A DNA stretch of 64,000 bases from Paramecium tetraurelia (taxonomy: Eukaryota > Ciliophora > Oligohymenophorea > Peniculida > Parameciidae). Below, one piece after another: positions 34,817-48,599 of the stretch. Made by a program: the position numbers and the translations under genes. The stretch covers positions 310,001-374,000 of the forward strand of contig NW_001799499.1 of the NCBI RefSeq assembly GCF_000165425.1, in the 5' to 3' direction. Below the pieces are notes generated by a model. That model was not told the DNA's origin and did no database searches. It saw only the letters and a program-made list of their open reading frames with translations. How positions within the stretch are numbered: the stretch's first letter is position 1; the number at the start of each line of letters is the position of its first letter.

Positions 34817-37800
34817 TCAAATATTTTATTATGAAATCTATTAATCTATCATTATCTAAAGTTTTTAAGTGAAACAATTATTTTAATTGAAAGTTTAAAA
34901 TATTGCTTAAGCCTAAATATTAGAGTTTCATAATTACATCCATTAAAATATTTACTCCATTAAAATCGAAAGCTGATAATGTAGTCACCTGCTTTAACAG
35001 TATCTCTGGATCATTACTTTGGCATAATTGAAAAATGTCGACATAAACTTATTAACTCTCATCCAACCCCTTGAGATATAAAAGAAGATTGATTTCTAGA
35101 TTTATCAGATCTTAATTATTCTACTCAAATATTTAGAGCAATTTTCTATTTTGAAGTAATAACCCTCTGATGACGGTGAAAATATTTAATCTGTTTAATC
35201 GAGGCAGTTCATTCATCCATGATATATACAAGACGTATTATTCCTATATCCAAGGTCTGAGAGCCCCTTATTTCATTAGAAAATGAGCCTTCAGGGGGTG
35301 TTTGTTCTATTTAAACCAATTCATTAATTCATCTTCCGCTGCTTCCAAGTGAAATATGATCGTGGACAATTACTCCAATTAAATAAAGCAGTCAGTTAAG
35401 ATCAGATGTATGTCTGGAATCTGATAATGAGTCTATCTCTGAAATGACTTGCTCACTATTCTGAATCCAATAAGTGCTTTTTCAGAAGCAGATATACTCC
35501 AGGTTAGTAATGTTTTGTTGGTGATTCCTTTACTAATCCCTTCATAAATTCCTATGGCAAAATTATACAGATTGATTTGAGAATTAATTCTATTACTTTC
35601 CTCAATGCTTAATTATTTGATCAGGAACAAATGATTTAACCTCTCCTTCAACTAATTTCTTTATTAAACATAAGTTTGTATCTTGAATAAATTTGAATTA
35701 TTACTTATAACTCATATGAGTTTCCTATCTATTCTTGCACAAGTTCCACTCCAATAGGAGATGAATAACACAAAAAGATCTAAGACAATACCTTAAATAG
35801 ATTCTGTTGAGTTTAAAAATTTCTAACTTAAAAGAAAAATGAAAGTATAGTTTGAATACTTGGCAGAATGATTTTATCATTTTGTATATTAGCTAGCACT
35901 TCTAAATAATTTATGATTGTTTCTTATATAAATTACTCATCAATTAAATGGTAATATAGATTATCAGAATCTTCTGTTAGTATCTCTAATTATTAAACAT
36001 CAAAAAGCATCTTGAAAATGGGCATGTTATTGTAAATTTTCTATCATAATGTATTGAATAATATATTTACATAATTAGCTTTATCAACATACAGCATAAA
36101 ATTAGATTTCATTTAAATAGTGTAAAGAAATGAGATTAGCTCTTCAAGCAATGGTTTTGCTTCTTCATAATCCTTCAAGTTTGTGTGATATCTTGCCAAA
36201 AGACTCTTTATTATTGAAGAATAAACAGTTACGTTTTCAAATTACATTTTAAGGAATCTAAATTATATTCAAACTTACATATCAATTTCTTCAAATGGAG
36301 CTTCGCCCTTAATCGATTTCTGTACTGATATGTACAATTAGTAAATATTCTTCAATTTGATTAAATGAGGATAAGTAGCAAATATTTTCAGATGATCTTC
36401 CAATATGTCAATATTGAAATCTGCATCTTAATGAAAAAACTAATTGTAAATTAGATATTTGAGATTTAAAATTTGTTGATTTAATGAGAAAGATCGAAGG
36501 TCTATTGTTCTTTTAAATAAACAATCATAGGGGTATAGATACTCAACCACATCTTAATTACATTCAAGTAAACTTATATGTAAGTCATCCACAAAAGATA
36601 GATGAGCATTTTAGAAAAGTTATGCGTCTAAATGAATTAATTTGACTGCTGTTTTAACTACTAATTGAACAATTTCCTTCTATCCTTTAGATATGTAAAA
36701 ATGGATTAATGCTAACACTACCAAAGAAGGCTTTACTTATTCTCCATATAAATCAAGTATATTTTTAAAGTATTACTCCTTTTCTTACATGCTATAATTT
36801 TGAGACACAAAGAAAAATGCACTCACTATTTAATTAATTTAGTTTGGCCTCACATTAGATTTCAATTCAAATAATGAATAAGGTCTTTATAATATTTGAA
36901 ATGCCTTCAAGCGATGCACATCATTTTAATGATCATATGATATTTATTGTAATGCTATTTCAGCTAAATATAAAAGATTGCTGGACTCACAACACATATT
37001 TTCGAAATGTTTCCTAGAAAATGTGAAACATAAAGATTAGAAATAGAATACTCTAAATTATAACAATCCTGTACTATGAAACCAAGAATTAGATTCTATT
37101 GATATTTCATTATGTAATGTCTTAAGTCTGACAATTAAACTGGTCTTTAAAAATTCATGGTTTAAATTAGATATATCCAAATTTTAGAGATTAATTGAAT
37201 TATCTAATGGTCTATAATTATCTAGATGTAATATTTGATGAATTGCTCTAATTTCGTATAATAAATAAGCTTGCTCCAATTTTTGCTATCCCACTATTTT
37301 GCTTAAGAATAGTCGATTTTCTAAAGATTATTCTATTGTGCTATAGGTTAATACTTATTTCCAATTGAATTAGAAATCGTTGGATGGTTCATAGTTTGAT
37401 GGAGTTAAATAAGTTTGTTCTATCCATTTATTCATTTTAACAACAATAAATTTACCAATTTGACAAGTCTTATTAGATTCCATGTATTCCATTGGCAATT
37501 CAGATTTCTACATCACTTTTAATTGGGAGCAGAAGTAATCATAAACTGGTGATTAAATTTAATGTTAAATGAAATCTATGCAATCATTTTAAAAAGTTTC
37601 TTTGCCCCCATCATACCAAACCAATAGTTGTAAATACTTATAAAAAAGTAACTAAGAACAATAATTGGGAGATTCATAAAATTCCTTTTGTAATTCAAAT
37701 GCATTTTCCTGATATTACTTTAGTGTAGCATCTAAAGTAGGAGATTATTAATCAAAGTTAAATTGACTTGGACTAAGATCCTAAGGTTCCTCAACCACTA

Positions 37801-39040
37801 ATTAGATTTTATGATCCTGATGAATTATTTCAGTTTAGATCTTCTGAATGTTTTCTAATAGTTATGCAGAATATAAAAAATTCTTATTAAAATATAAGTA
37901 GATAGAATGTAAAGCCTGCAATTATAAAGCGTACCTCTATAATTCTTTTTTAAGTTAACAAATGACTTTGATGTAGTTTGGATGCTTTCTTATTTTGTTT
38001 ATTAAAATCATTCTATCAGCAGCTTGTAAATCAATTTAGGATTTGGATCTGGTCTGTTTTCGTCTTAATAAGATTTTTTATTCAGTGGTGCTCAATTGTT
38101 CTAATTTGACATTTAAACTAAGCTATTTGATTAAATCATCAATATTGTCAATAGATCGAGTTAAGGAATGGTATAATTATTCCATTTCAAATTAAAAGTT
38201 TTTTCTCATCTACAGTAGAGTGGCTAGTTTAATATAGATTATCAACAAAATATTTTGTAATAGTTTAATTTCAGATTATTTAGAGATGATTCTATTTTGA
38301 TTAACTATTAAATAAGTGAGAAACGAGTCTAAGAATTCTTAGTTTTCTTCAAACTTTTTTTACATTAAAAATTTTTCAATAATAATAATTTCAGAGAGGG
38401 TTTCTTCATATTTTTTCATACGAAAATTTAAGTTTATTTAATGGGTTGCTAATGCCAACTATCCAAGAATAGTATCTTCTTGTTTTATTGATTTATGTCG
38501 ATCGTCTTGATTGATATTATACTCCATAAAAGAGTGCTTGCTAATCAATTTCTCAATTATTTCATCAATAGTCGGTGATTCATATATCATTATCATTAAG
38601 ATTGGCCGTAAGGAATGCAGAGTATATAGTTCTTAGTAGCCTTTTACTGCATTTTCGACTGGATGCAACAGGATCATTTCAATTACTACTTATGCTAAAT
38701 TGATTAGGTCATTTTCTTCTTTGTTTGATTACAATAAGACGTAACTCCTACCATAAAGATAGTAATTATTAATATTTAGATTTCCATGACTCTATTATTT
38801 TATTAGAATCAAGTTCGCATGTAAAAATTCATGCAAATCAGTCAAAGAGTATTCTAAACTATAGAGTGATCTATATTTTATGATTTACTTTAAGGTGTAC
38901 TATGACAATATCTCATACTTAAATATACAGTAACCTTTAATATAGAAATCATCAATTTAATCAACAATATTGGATAGTCTGATTTAAGGATATGCTTTTA
39001 CATAAAATACACCAGAGTTAATATTGCAATCAACATTCAT
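34817..39040 (-). CDS. Very large helical protein, unknown
   Basis: About 1,390 residues starting MNVDCNINSGVFYVKAYPQI. It is helical and leucine-rich throughout, with no membrane segments or catalytic motifs I can recognise. Representative blocks: ILGQLALATHQINLNFRMKK, WFGMMG-like YLQLLVWYDGGKE, VYDYFCSQLKVMQKSELP. Introns were identified near 36260 (21 nt) and at 34900-34924 (25 nt); the latter lets the gene end at 34817 rather than overlap the convergent gene. Its first ATG lies in the same frame as the end of the anoctamin gene, so the two may be one gene (see the finding). Confidence 0.65.
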
Positions 39041-39053
39041 TTTTAATTGTTAT

Positions 39054-42000
39054 TCATGTCGAATCTATAAAAATTAGATTAAACATTATTTGTTTTTTTT
39101 ATCAGTGCAAATCCAAACAGTTTCACTCAATTGTCTTTATAATTTAATGGATTCAATAGGAAACATCTCCTCTTCCAAATATTGCATCATGATTTCTTGC
39201 AATTTTTGATATTAATAGTCGAATACATAAGTATCTCTGAATCTATCCACAATGTGAATGTAAACTTCAGATTTCTTTTTGTTTTTGTAATAATCCATCA
39301 TATTTAATTCTCTTGAACATAAAGGAACTTCAAATTGATCTTTGGAACTAGATATAAAATATATTTTTACGTCATCCCTAAAGACCAAAAGGCTTTGATA
39401 AATGAATCCAAAGAAATCTATTCCAATTTATGAGGATCACCTAAAGCAGATTCTATTTGATCTTGCAAACCAGAATCTCCTTTTAGCTTGTCAATCAACT
39501 TTGTCTTAAAAAAGAAGTCTTTGACCATGCTCAATGATCTTGTTTTCACATTTGATTTACGGTATTGACTAAACCAAATGCCTTTCATTTTTATTATAAC
39601 TACTTTTGTACTGTCTAGCCAAACATGCTTATTCACATATGTATCGAATTTCTTCTATAATGCTTCCAACTCCTGAATTTCCTCTAGTCTTTTGCTCTTT
39701 GGATCAAGCATTTTGAATTGTTTTCTAAATTTACTTTTAGCCTTTTCTTTGTATTACTCAATGACTTTTTTCTCATTTCTTTTAAACACAATTAATTTTC
39801 TTAATTCTAATTGTCTCAACACTGATGTCTTCCTTTTAATGTATAAACATCTTTAAGATACTCTTAATTCACACCAAGTGATTCTGTGTTGATTTAACAA
39901 CTATTTTTAATATAGAAAATGCACTGATTTTAGAAATTTCTTAGGGAAATGTCTTTTCCAAGATTTGATTTCAAATGCCCAATTAAACTTTCTCTTTATG
40001 AAGTAATTTAACATAACTTGATCAGACATAACTTATTCTTTTAACATGTCTCTTTATTTCAATTCATTCATCTTCTGTTTTAGCATTTATTTCTCTTAAG
40101 TAACAACAGGCTTTTTAGACTTATCATTTACTACTTACTTTTTAGTTGTCTATTCTTTTTTGAAATCTGTTTTGCATAAGAATTTCATTTAATTTAAATC
40201 ATAATGACTTTCTAGATCATCTTCTGAACTTACAGTTTCAAAATCTCCACATTGTTGATCATAAACACTTGAAAATATTTTAAAAATTGGAAATCTTTTT
40301 AAAACATCTTATTTTGATTACTATCCACTTGATTAATTCTTGGAAAACTATTCAATTGTATTTTTTATTAGATATTTCTATCTATTTATAAATAGACCCA
40401 ATTCATAAGGAATCTAACCAAATGTTCCATTCATTATGAAGTTCATAAAAAAATTAAAAATCAGAAACATCAAATACACCATCAAAATCTCATAGCCATA
40501 CTTTCTATTATATTCCATAGTCATTTGACCGGTGTTTGTTAAAATGCAAACATAATTAATCAGTTCTAATATTTTATTCCAAACACCTAGTGATGAATTA
40601 TTTTGAGGCCAAGGTCTTTACAAGAAATACACAAACTTTGCTTTGTCAGCCTGCATCTATGCGATGTTTTACACCCATAAAAGAAAGAAGCTAAATGGAA
40701 AACTATAGCCAAATATTGAGAGAAGTGTGTTCTACAAAAATATCTCCATATAATCTTCTAAAGTTCCATATCTTTCTTGACTGATTGCATAGGATCTACG
40801 ATTAGATTACTCCTAAACGTATTTGGAGATGCTCACTTCTTCAAATTTGTATTTGAAAATAGGAATCTTTTTGACATTGATTATCAGTTGAAATATTTTG
40901 ACAGTCTTGAAAAAGAATACCCAAATAATCATTGTGGCAAAATGATACTGGATATGCTCTTAGCAATTGGTAGCCTTACAGTAAAGATTAAATGGTTCAT
41001 TCAAAAATGCTATAATTACTAAGGGACCCACATATGATATGAAATACAAAATGTATTTTTTAGTAACAAAACTCTCTTCATAATCTTTAACTGTCTTTTA
41101 ATTTTCAAAATCAGTCAATCTGGTTGCTATAATATTGTAAACTCTATCCAAAAATTAGATTATCACAATGTTAATAGTGGCAGTGACCATAACTTCAAAA
41201 GTGGCATCTCTTATTGTTTTATCCTCCTACATCTTCAATTTTAATGCAATTGTTAGAATATAAAGACAAATAACTATTCCACAATATAGAAGAATTAATA
41301 ACATCAAAATCAGTGTGGCTAAAACCATCCTCGAATATAACTCGAGTTCATTGATTCCAACATTATTCATCTAATCATTCTCTACCGATCTTCTATGCTT
41401 TCCAATAAAATTACTTCTCTGAACCTAAATCTCATCCTTTCCCGATTAACCAAATTATAAATTGAAGATCATTTGTTATTTCTACCAAATCACAACAAAC
41501 AAATTAGTCCACTAAATTTAAACAAAGGCAAAGATAATTCTCAACAAGTAAGTTAAATCTGATTTGTCATCCTAAATAACCCATTACACCAAATTACAGC
41601 CTAATGCAATAAAGGCTATCTTAAGTAACATCTTGGTATAATAAGTCTAATAATAAAAGTAGAGACCTATCTTCTAACCGTAATAATCACAAATTAGAAC
41701 AATCGGAGCACTCCAAGGCTTCTAAATATTGAATGCCCACTCAAATTCCAAATGATACAGCTTTTTCCTATAAAAATCATCCTCTAAAATCAAATCGTTT
41801 TAATTAGAACTTAAGTGTCCAAATAATTCATAATGATCATTAACACAAAAAAATTATGATACAACCTTTTGGTTAATCAAATCATTTAATTAGAACATGT
41901 TATTTATTGCTTAATCAGTTAATTTCAATCTTTCAGAAGTAGAAAATAATGATATTTTCTTAAATTCGTTTATTTGGTATTTACACCAACACATAATATG

Positions 42001-43805
42001 TTAAAATTTCATAATAGGAGATATAAGCATACTAGGTTTAGAATAAACAACATAAGGCTCTAATTTTTAAACATCAATTAAGTCCCATATTGTGAACAGC
42101 AACTTCTTTTAACTATTTGCTACTTTAAGAGCCTCTTCAAATATGCTTTAATAATTGGATGCTAAGCGTTCTTTCTTAAATAATTTAATTAGTTTTGAAT
42201 TCGGAACCTGATCCTCAGTTAAGAAGTCCTAATATTCCTATATTACACTAAACACTCTTTATTATATTTTCTTAATTTCTTATTAATGATATCTGTTGAC
42301 TTCCTCTTTGATGTTATTTTTATTCAGTTTTTTTATTTCCTCCTTCCTCTAATTTCTAATAACATATAAATCATATGGCTTTAATTATTTATTAATGATG
42401 GCAGCAACATCACTATCAATCTTAAAATGCTTCCGATGTTTTGATATCTCCTTCTCTAAATGAACTAAATATTAATAGTATGCAAACCATTACTCATCAG
42501 TTGGCTATTCTTCATCATCCTGCAAATCCATTTTCCCATATTAAAACAACTACCCATTGATCCTACTTTGATTAGTCTCTCTAGATACTCTTTTGAAATT
42601 GATTTCATCTAACAATTTGATTATTTTTGGTCTCAGATATAAAAACATCTCTGTAACGTCATCATAATCAATTGGTTTCCATATTCTATTATTCAATCTC
42701 AATGGCCTGAAACAATTGTCCACTGGTTCCAAAGAAAACAGATCTGTAAACCAAAAATTCAACTTCTTTTTAAGTTTCTACCTTTCTGCCAAACTTTTAA
42801 GATTCTCTTCATGAGCATATAATCTACATAAAATATACTTTCCATCATCTGTAATACAACTTTTTACACTAAATCCACCCATCATGATTTATATTAGCAT
42901 GATTTATCTAATCAATGTAAGTACATCATTGGTATCTTCGTGACTCCTATGCCATTTCCCATTCACATTTATAAAATAACCTCCTCCTTACATTATTTTG
43001 GGTTTCATTTCCTTAATAGCAGAATAATCTATATCAAAAGTGTCCGTTTGTTTATACTATTGCAAGTTTACAGCTTCGGTCCCCATCAACTTGTTTTGCA
43101 TTTACAAAAGTAAAATAGATAGGGGATCCATTTTTTTATAACTTGAAGATCTATACCATTGTCTGTGATGGATGCTCTCAAAGGGTGTTTGGATATTTTC
43201 TTAATCTAATGGAATCTATTCGAGAATTGTCTCTGATTTCAAATTTGAGTTTTACTTGAATCCAAACCTACTTTTGCTTCTTCTCAAGTAAGGACTCAGC
43301 TTTGTAAATACTCCTTCAATTGCTTTCATAAATATTTAATTGTCGATCTTCTTCATGTCCAATTTAAGAACCTTTTCTATAAAGAGGATAGCATCAATAG
43401 GGGGCATAATCTCTAACTATTCGCATTATGAACAATCAGGATTTGGAAACCTTCATAAATTGCCAATATTTACTTTAATACTGCCTCCGGAAGGATATTT
43501 TCATCAATCTACCCAATGAATCGACCAAATTTATAATTCATTCTTTATTCATCTTTACTTTTTATTTATCTTCCAAGCAATAGCTTTAAATAAATTTCAT
43601 ATGTTGCTAAATACTTGTTGACTGTTTTGACCATGTTCTACATTTTTTAATTCTTTAAAGATGCTCTGCCATTCTTTTGAATGTTACCATTATTTTTTTC
43701 CAAAACAGGGTCATGGATTACATCAAAATTCACAATGTTCTTTTTATTCCTTTACGAATTAGAATCACTCGATTGGCTTGAAGGAGATAGATTAGAATAA
43801 CTCAT
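39054..43805 (-). CDS. Anoctamin/TMEM16-family membrane protein
   Basis: About 1,560 residues starting MSYSNLSPSSQSSDSN. Anoctamins are dimeric membrane proteins with ten transmembrane helices, acting as calcium-gated chloride channels or lipid scramblases. Family blocks: APIVLICDYYGQKIGLYFYY (entry helix), INIVIIQFLDRVYNIIATRL with TDFENQKTVKDYEESFVTKK, ILYFISYVGPLVIIAFLNEP, and LGVWNKILELINYVCILTNT. The N-terminus is a cytosolic, helical region of about 450 residues. The C-terminus is unusually long, basic and coiled (KRDMLKEQVMSDQ region, KAKSKFRKQFKMLDPKSKRL). Introns seen: 23 nt near 43459-43481 and 23 nt near 39350-39372. The stop at 39054 depends on a 20-nt intron; otherwise the frame continues into the next gene. 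Confidence 0.85.
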
Positions 43806-44226
43806 TAAACTAAAATATTATTATTACATCTTATTCCCAATATCATTAATATTTTCAAAATTTCATTTATTATGCGAAAGACTGAATAATTATTTCATTC
43901 ATTTGCCATCTCGGCAATAATGAAAACAAAATGGTATATCTTTTTTCAGTAAAATGAACAAAGTAATAAAAAAATAGAAAAAATAGAAAATTTCTAAACC
44001 TTCACTCAAAAACTTAAGACTATTTTTGATTTTCATTATTTAATGTGATTTACAGCATTCTAAAAATAAATTCAAAATTTAATGTAAAATTTTCACATAA
44101 AGCCCGTTCAATTTATTCAAATTATCATTTTTATATCTGGAATATATGTGATATAACGATATTTTCAATTTTGAAATTCAAAAGTAAATCAGCTAAGCAT
44201 ACTTCACATTTTGGGAACCTTTAAAG
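43806..44226. other. Intergenic, nothing recognised
   Basis: About 420 AT-rich bases upstream of the anoctamin start. No gene, tRNA or repeat could be supported. It should contain the anoctamin promoter. Confidence 0.5.
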
Positions 44227-44485
44227 ATGAGTCGCCCTTTAAATGATTTAAAGAATAAAAAACCTAATTAAATAAAAGAATTTCTTGTTAGAATTTATTA
44301 TAATAGAAATTTACATCATTAATTTAAAAACAGACTTGTAAAGATATTTGCTTCATATATATTTTAAGAACTCTGACAAATCTGTCAACTTTTTTCCATT
44401 CAAATTAGATAATCAAAGAAAAATACTAATTATTTACCTAAAACAATTGGAAAATGAATTAATAATGAATAATTAAAATACTTGA
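44227..44485 (+). CDS. Possible small unknown gene
   Basis: From MSRPLNDLKNKKPNQIKEFL the frame runs to a TGA at 44483 if a 31-nt intron (GTAAAGATATTTGCTTCATATATATTTTAAG) is removed. This joins a basic N-terminus to SDKSVNFFPFKLDNQ and YLKQLENELIM. It would encode 75 residues. There is no homologue I recognise and the region is AT-rich, so it may be chance. Confidence 0.4.
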
Positions 44486-44709
44486 AATTTAATTAGTGTA
44501 ATGTTAAATCAATAAAATTAATATTACTTCTTAAAATATTTGGCCATTGGTTAATCAAATCTAATAAAAAAATTGCCTATTTTATATTAAGGTTAGAAAT
44601 AACTTCATAAGTAGTTAAACTTAATAGTCTTACTATTATAAGAAAAAAGAAATATATTAAGATACTTCCCTATTGTCATTTTTTTCTCCATACATAATAA
44701 ATAATTAAT

Positions 44710-46814
44710 ATGCTAATTTTCTTCCAAATACAATTCGCTAGAGCATAATGGCATCTTTATTATAGCTCCTTTAATCAACCTACTTTGATTTATTGTTCCG
44801 ATAATTAATGCCCATTTGGTTTCAAGGATATTTAGAGTTTAAAGAGCTCCCTTTATAGGAATAAAGGGAACTTTATATATTGTAGATCCGACAATTCTGG
44901 GAGGTATTTGGCAGGAGCATAAATGACTAGTGCAAATTGTCCAAATTATTTTTTGAAATGTAGTTGGGATTACGTTTGTTAATAATGTAAGGATGGCATG
45001 TCCAAAAACTTCAATACTTTAGGAAAATAATTGCATCTTATATGATTAAGTGACTAGATGTAAAACTGATTACTAAAATTAGACTCAAAATATTTCCTTC
45101 AACAATTTAATGATTTTACTGTTTCTGATAATATACAATCTTCTTTTGTGTTGGAGTCCTCAACAAGTAAAGACTTTTAAAAAGGTGATATAATCTATTG
45201 GTCTTATATTGATTCAAAATTTGTATTTGGAGGAAAGTATGTTTGTCCCACAGCCAGATTTCATAAATATATACAATTAATTAACCATTCCATTCATTAA
45301 ATATATATTTTGATGCTGTCTTTGGATACAATTTTGATGAGGCTTGTAGTGTAATGTAATGATCATGGATTATCTGCTGATATATGAACAATGTTTGCTA
45401 TGAGATATGTGGGGATGGTCTAGTATCAAAAAAAGAATAAATGTGATGATGATGATGATCTTCCAGATGATGGGTGTTATAATTGTAAATATTCATGTTA
45501 TCCAGCTTGTCCACTCTGTATTTTAGGTGAATGTGTTGATGATTGTAGTGCTTGTAAAGAGGGTTTCTATTTGATATATAAATAGCACAATTTTAAAAAA
45601 TATGTGGCGATGGAATTTTAGTAAAACCTGATGAAGAATGTGATTAGTTTTCAAATGAGGAAGATTTTCAATTTTAAAATTGTAAGAAGATTTGTAATTA
45701 GCATTGTTATATTTGTGATGATAATAAAAAGTGTATTTAATGCAAGATAAACTATGAATTATTTGATGGGAAATGTTACGCTAATTAATTGAACAATGAT
45801 CACTCTTTGATAAATAATTGTATATATTATGAAGACTCTTAATGTAAACAATGTTCAATTGATTATTTCTACCATCCATTTGAAAATAAATGTGTACCTG
45901 TTTGTTGCGATGGAATCATTCTTGATGGAAAACTTTGCGATGATGGTAACAAAATTAATGGAGATGGTTGTGATTCAAAATGTAAACCATCAATAGATAG
46001 TCAATGTGTAAATAAATAAGGCATTTCTTTTCCTCGTCCAATACCTTTATTGAAACTTATAAAAGAAATAGGTAACTCTTAAATAGTTTATTTGACTATG
46101 ATTCATAGGTAAAATTATCAGACGATTATTCAATTCAAATTTTTATAAACTCCATCAAATTTTAAATAAATAATGGAGTTATAAATAAATAGTTTTCTGA
46201 AATTAGTTAGCTAGATTAAGAATCTTATTAATACCTTCAAATGGAAATTAACACTCTTATCTATTATATATTAGGATTATGACTCAATAGCCGAAAAAAT
46301 TGAGTTTAATAATGAATAGTGGCATAATCTACTTATTATTTTATTATTTATTATTCCAGAAGCATTTAAACAATAAAATACATATTTAATTTGGATTCTC
46401 ATGTCTATAAAAAATGTTTTTGAACTATACTTACTGGTCATTTGTTTTAAGTCTCCCATACTTTAAATTTAATACTGTGCTTTAAATGAATTCATGTATT
46501 TTTACTATTTATCTCTTTAAAAAAAATAGCTTCATAAAATTGAATTATTCAAAAAATAATTCACTCATTTCAATTTATTTGTAATAAATTTTATGTATTT
46601 GAAAAATGAATTATTGAAGAATGATCCATTCAAAATAATATTAATAGGTTGGGTTATCATTGCTTTGATGATTTCAATAATAAGCATAACATTGTTAGTT
46701 GATATTTGCAAAATATTATATCCCTTAGTATAAAACCTGTTGGATTAAAATTTAATAAAGAAACTTAATGTGAATATTCAATTGATTTTGTAATAAATAT
46801 CATTTAATAGTTGA
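44710..46814 (+). pseudogene. Decayed cysteine-rich surface-protein gene (DUF4215-like repeats)
   Basis: The sequence encodes pieces of a large family, common in ciliates, of secreted or membrane proteins with cysteine-rich repeats of the CGDGxxxxxExCDDGN...GDGC type. Recognisable pieces: an N-terminal part with SANCPNYFLKCSWDYVCQQC; ICGDGLVSKKE then CDDDDDLPDDGCYNC; CGDGILVKPDEECDQ; and LCDDGNKINGDGCDSKC near 45930. A hydrophobic C-terminus follows (WVIIALMISIISITLLVDIC). The copy is broken by in-frame TGA codons near 45042, 45352 and 45385, by a one-base slip in a run of seven A near 45432, and by a further shift near 46100. No short intron repairs these. The piece from about 45600 to 46090 is still fully open, so decay may be recent. 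Confidence 0.7.
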
Positions 46815-47260
46815 TAAATTAATAGATTACTATAATTTTAATATTCTTATTCTTTTCCTTTCTCCCTAAAATTATATCTTTTTAGATATATAATTTATTA
46901 TTTATTACTATATTAAATTATTGAAATATAAATAAATTTATAGTACACATTTTATTATGAATAAAAATTCAAATATTAATATTCAAACCTATATTCCATT
47001 AGTTTTTTCGATATGAATAAATGGAGGGGTTATATTTTCAGACAATATAAAAGAAATAATGAAAAAATGATTTAACTGTAACAACAAATTGGAATTTTTA
47101 TGTATAAATTAAAAAAACAATTTTATGGATATCTAATAAGTCTTCCTATTATTTTAAATTAATTTTAATTTTACCTCAAAATTAATTTTACAGTTCTAAG
47201 GTCGATTATTTTATGAGATATGTGTATTAAGTAAATAATTGAACAAAATAAATATCATTT
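46815..47260. other. Intergenic, nothing recognised
   Basis: About 445 AT-rich bases after the pseudogene. No coding frame with plausible composition and no RNA gene are seen. Confidence 0.5.
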
Positions 47261-48556
47261 TCAATGGGCATCTTTTAAAATGAATTTCAAAATGTCTGAA
47301 ATTGTTATAATTGCTTAAACTTCTTTATTTTCAGCCAAACAAATCAAAGCTGAACTGTCTGATAAGACTAGATTTTCAACAACCTATTAAAATTATTTCT
47401 TTTACTTCTTTTATGGTTTAATCCATACTAAAGAACTGTTTAGAATAATAAATATAGGCAGGTATATGTGCTTTTTCATTTTATAAGAACACTAATAATT
47501 AAGAGGCTGTCTAAGAAAACTATTGTTCTATTTAGATTATTTACCAATTCAAATAACCCATTTTTTATAATTAATACGATGTCTCTTCTGTTTATTTATC
47601 CAATATATTAATTATTGCTATTAACAATAGGAATGATAAAAGATTTATTATTATGCATCATAGTATAAAATACTCTTGTTTAAAATTAAATAGATACTAA
47701 TAAACAGTTTCATTTTCTTTACAAGTTATAATTTCTTTTGATAGATAATGATTGGAAAAAAATGCTTTAATACTTAATTAATGTTAAGATAGAATGTTAT
47801 TTTATTATTTTAATACTGCTCCTAAATATTGAGTAAAGCCTTTGATTAAAAATGATAGTATATCTTTTTGATGAATAACCCCTTAAAACATTAAAGTCTC
47901 TGGATCGATCACAAAAAGTCTACTATTGCCAGACTTCACAATTTTAACACAAGCATCATATAATCTTTCATCATTTCTACCTTGAACAAACCCAGAAGAT
48001 TCCAACTATTTGAATAAAGAATTAGAAATTACATCGTCTTTCACTATGCGATTCCACTGTTTTATCGAAATAGTCTTCATTTCATAAATTAATCTTAGTT
48101 TTTAATCATCGTTCAATTCACTTGGTTGTTGTTTCTGATATTATTTTTTCTAAATAATTTCTTCTTGGTCTTCACTCTCCTCTTCAATTACATTAAATAA
48201 GGGACCATTCTGTTGTACTAAATTAATTATAATTTTATACATGAAGATTTATTGTTAAATGCATTTTCGTACAGTTTTAAGAGCACTTTAATCAAATCTG
48301 AGTGTGTGAATACTCCATCATAGTTCGAAATGTCTGAATTCCAGAATAATGTTTCTTCTAAGTTTTCCTCAACAAAGATGTAAAATACTTCCCAACAAGT
48401 GAATGTCTAATCCATTACGACTAACTTTTTAATTAATCACACTAATACTTAGTTGTGATGGGCTAAACAATCATATAGATTATTATCTTTTAGAAATTGA
48501 GTGATTGTGTCTTTGTATTTGCTATACTCTTAAGTTGAGATTTATAATTAATTCAT
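47261..48556 (-). CDS. CBS-domain protein, AMPK gamma/SNF4-like
   Basis: About 400 residues starting MNQLQISTQEYSKYKD. The order of blocks follows the AMPK gamma subunit: FLKDNNLYDCLAHHNQLVVM then FYIFVEENLEETLFWNSD and YDGVFTHSDLIKVLLKLY (CBS1); NDERLYDACVKIVKSGNSRL with FVIDPETLMFQGVIHQKDIL (CBS2); NETVYQVFYTMMHNNKSFI with IPIVNSNNQYIG (CBS3); and a short fourth CBS with SSALICLAENKEVQAIITIS. The gamma subunit binds AMP/ATP and regulates the SNF1/AMPK kinase. Five introns of 22-25 nt restore the frame, the last one (GTTGTT...TCAG, near 47330) removing a TGA. Direct nucleotide-binding residues were not verified. Confidence 0.8.
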
Positions 48557-48599
48557 AATATAAATTTTATATCATTAATTGAGCTCTTTACTTATTGAA

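Noticed and set aside
34557-34872. Overlapping short ORFs on both strands near the end of the 33983-34742 gene
   Set aside because: The plus-strand gene with its intron, and the end of the large minus gene at 34817, explain the region.
40777-41022. + strand ORF beginning MTDCIGSTIRLLLNVF
   Set aside because: It is the shadow of anoctamin membrane segments; the minus-strand frame carries the family motifs.
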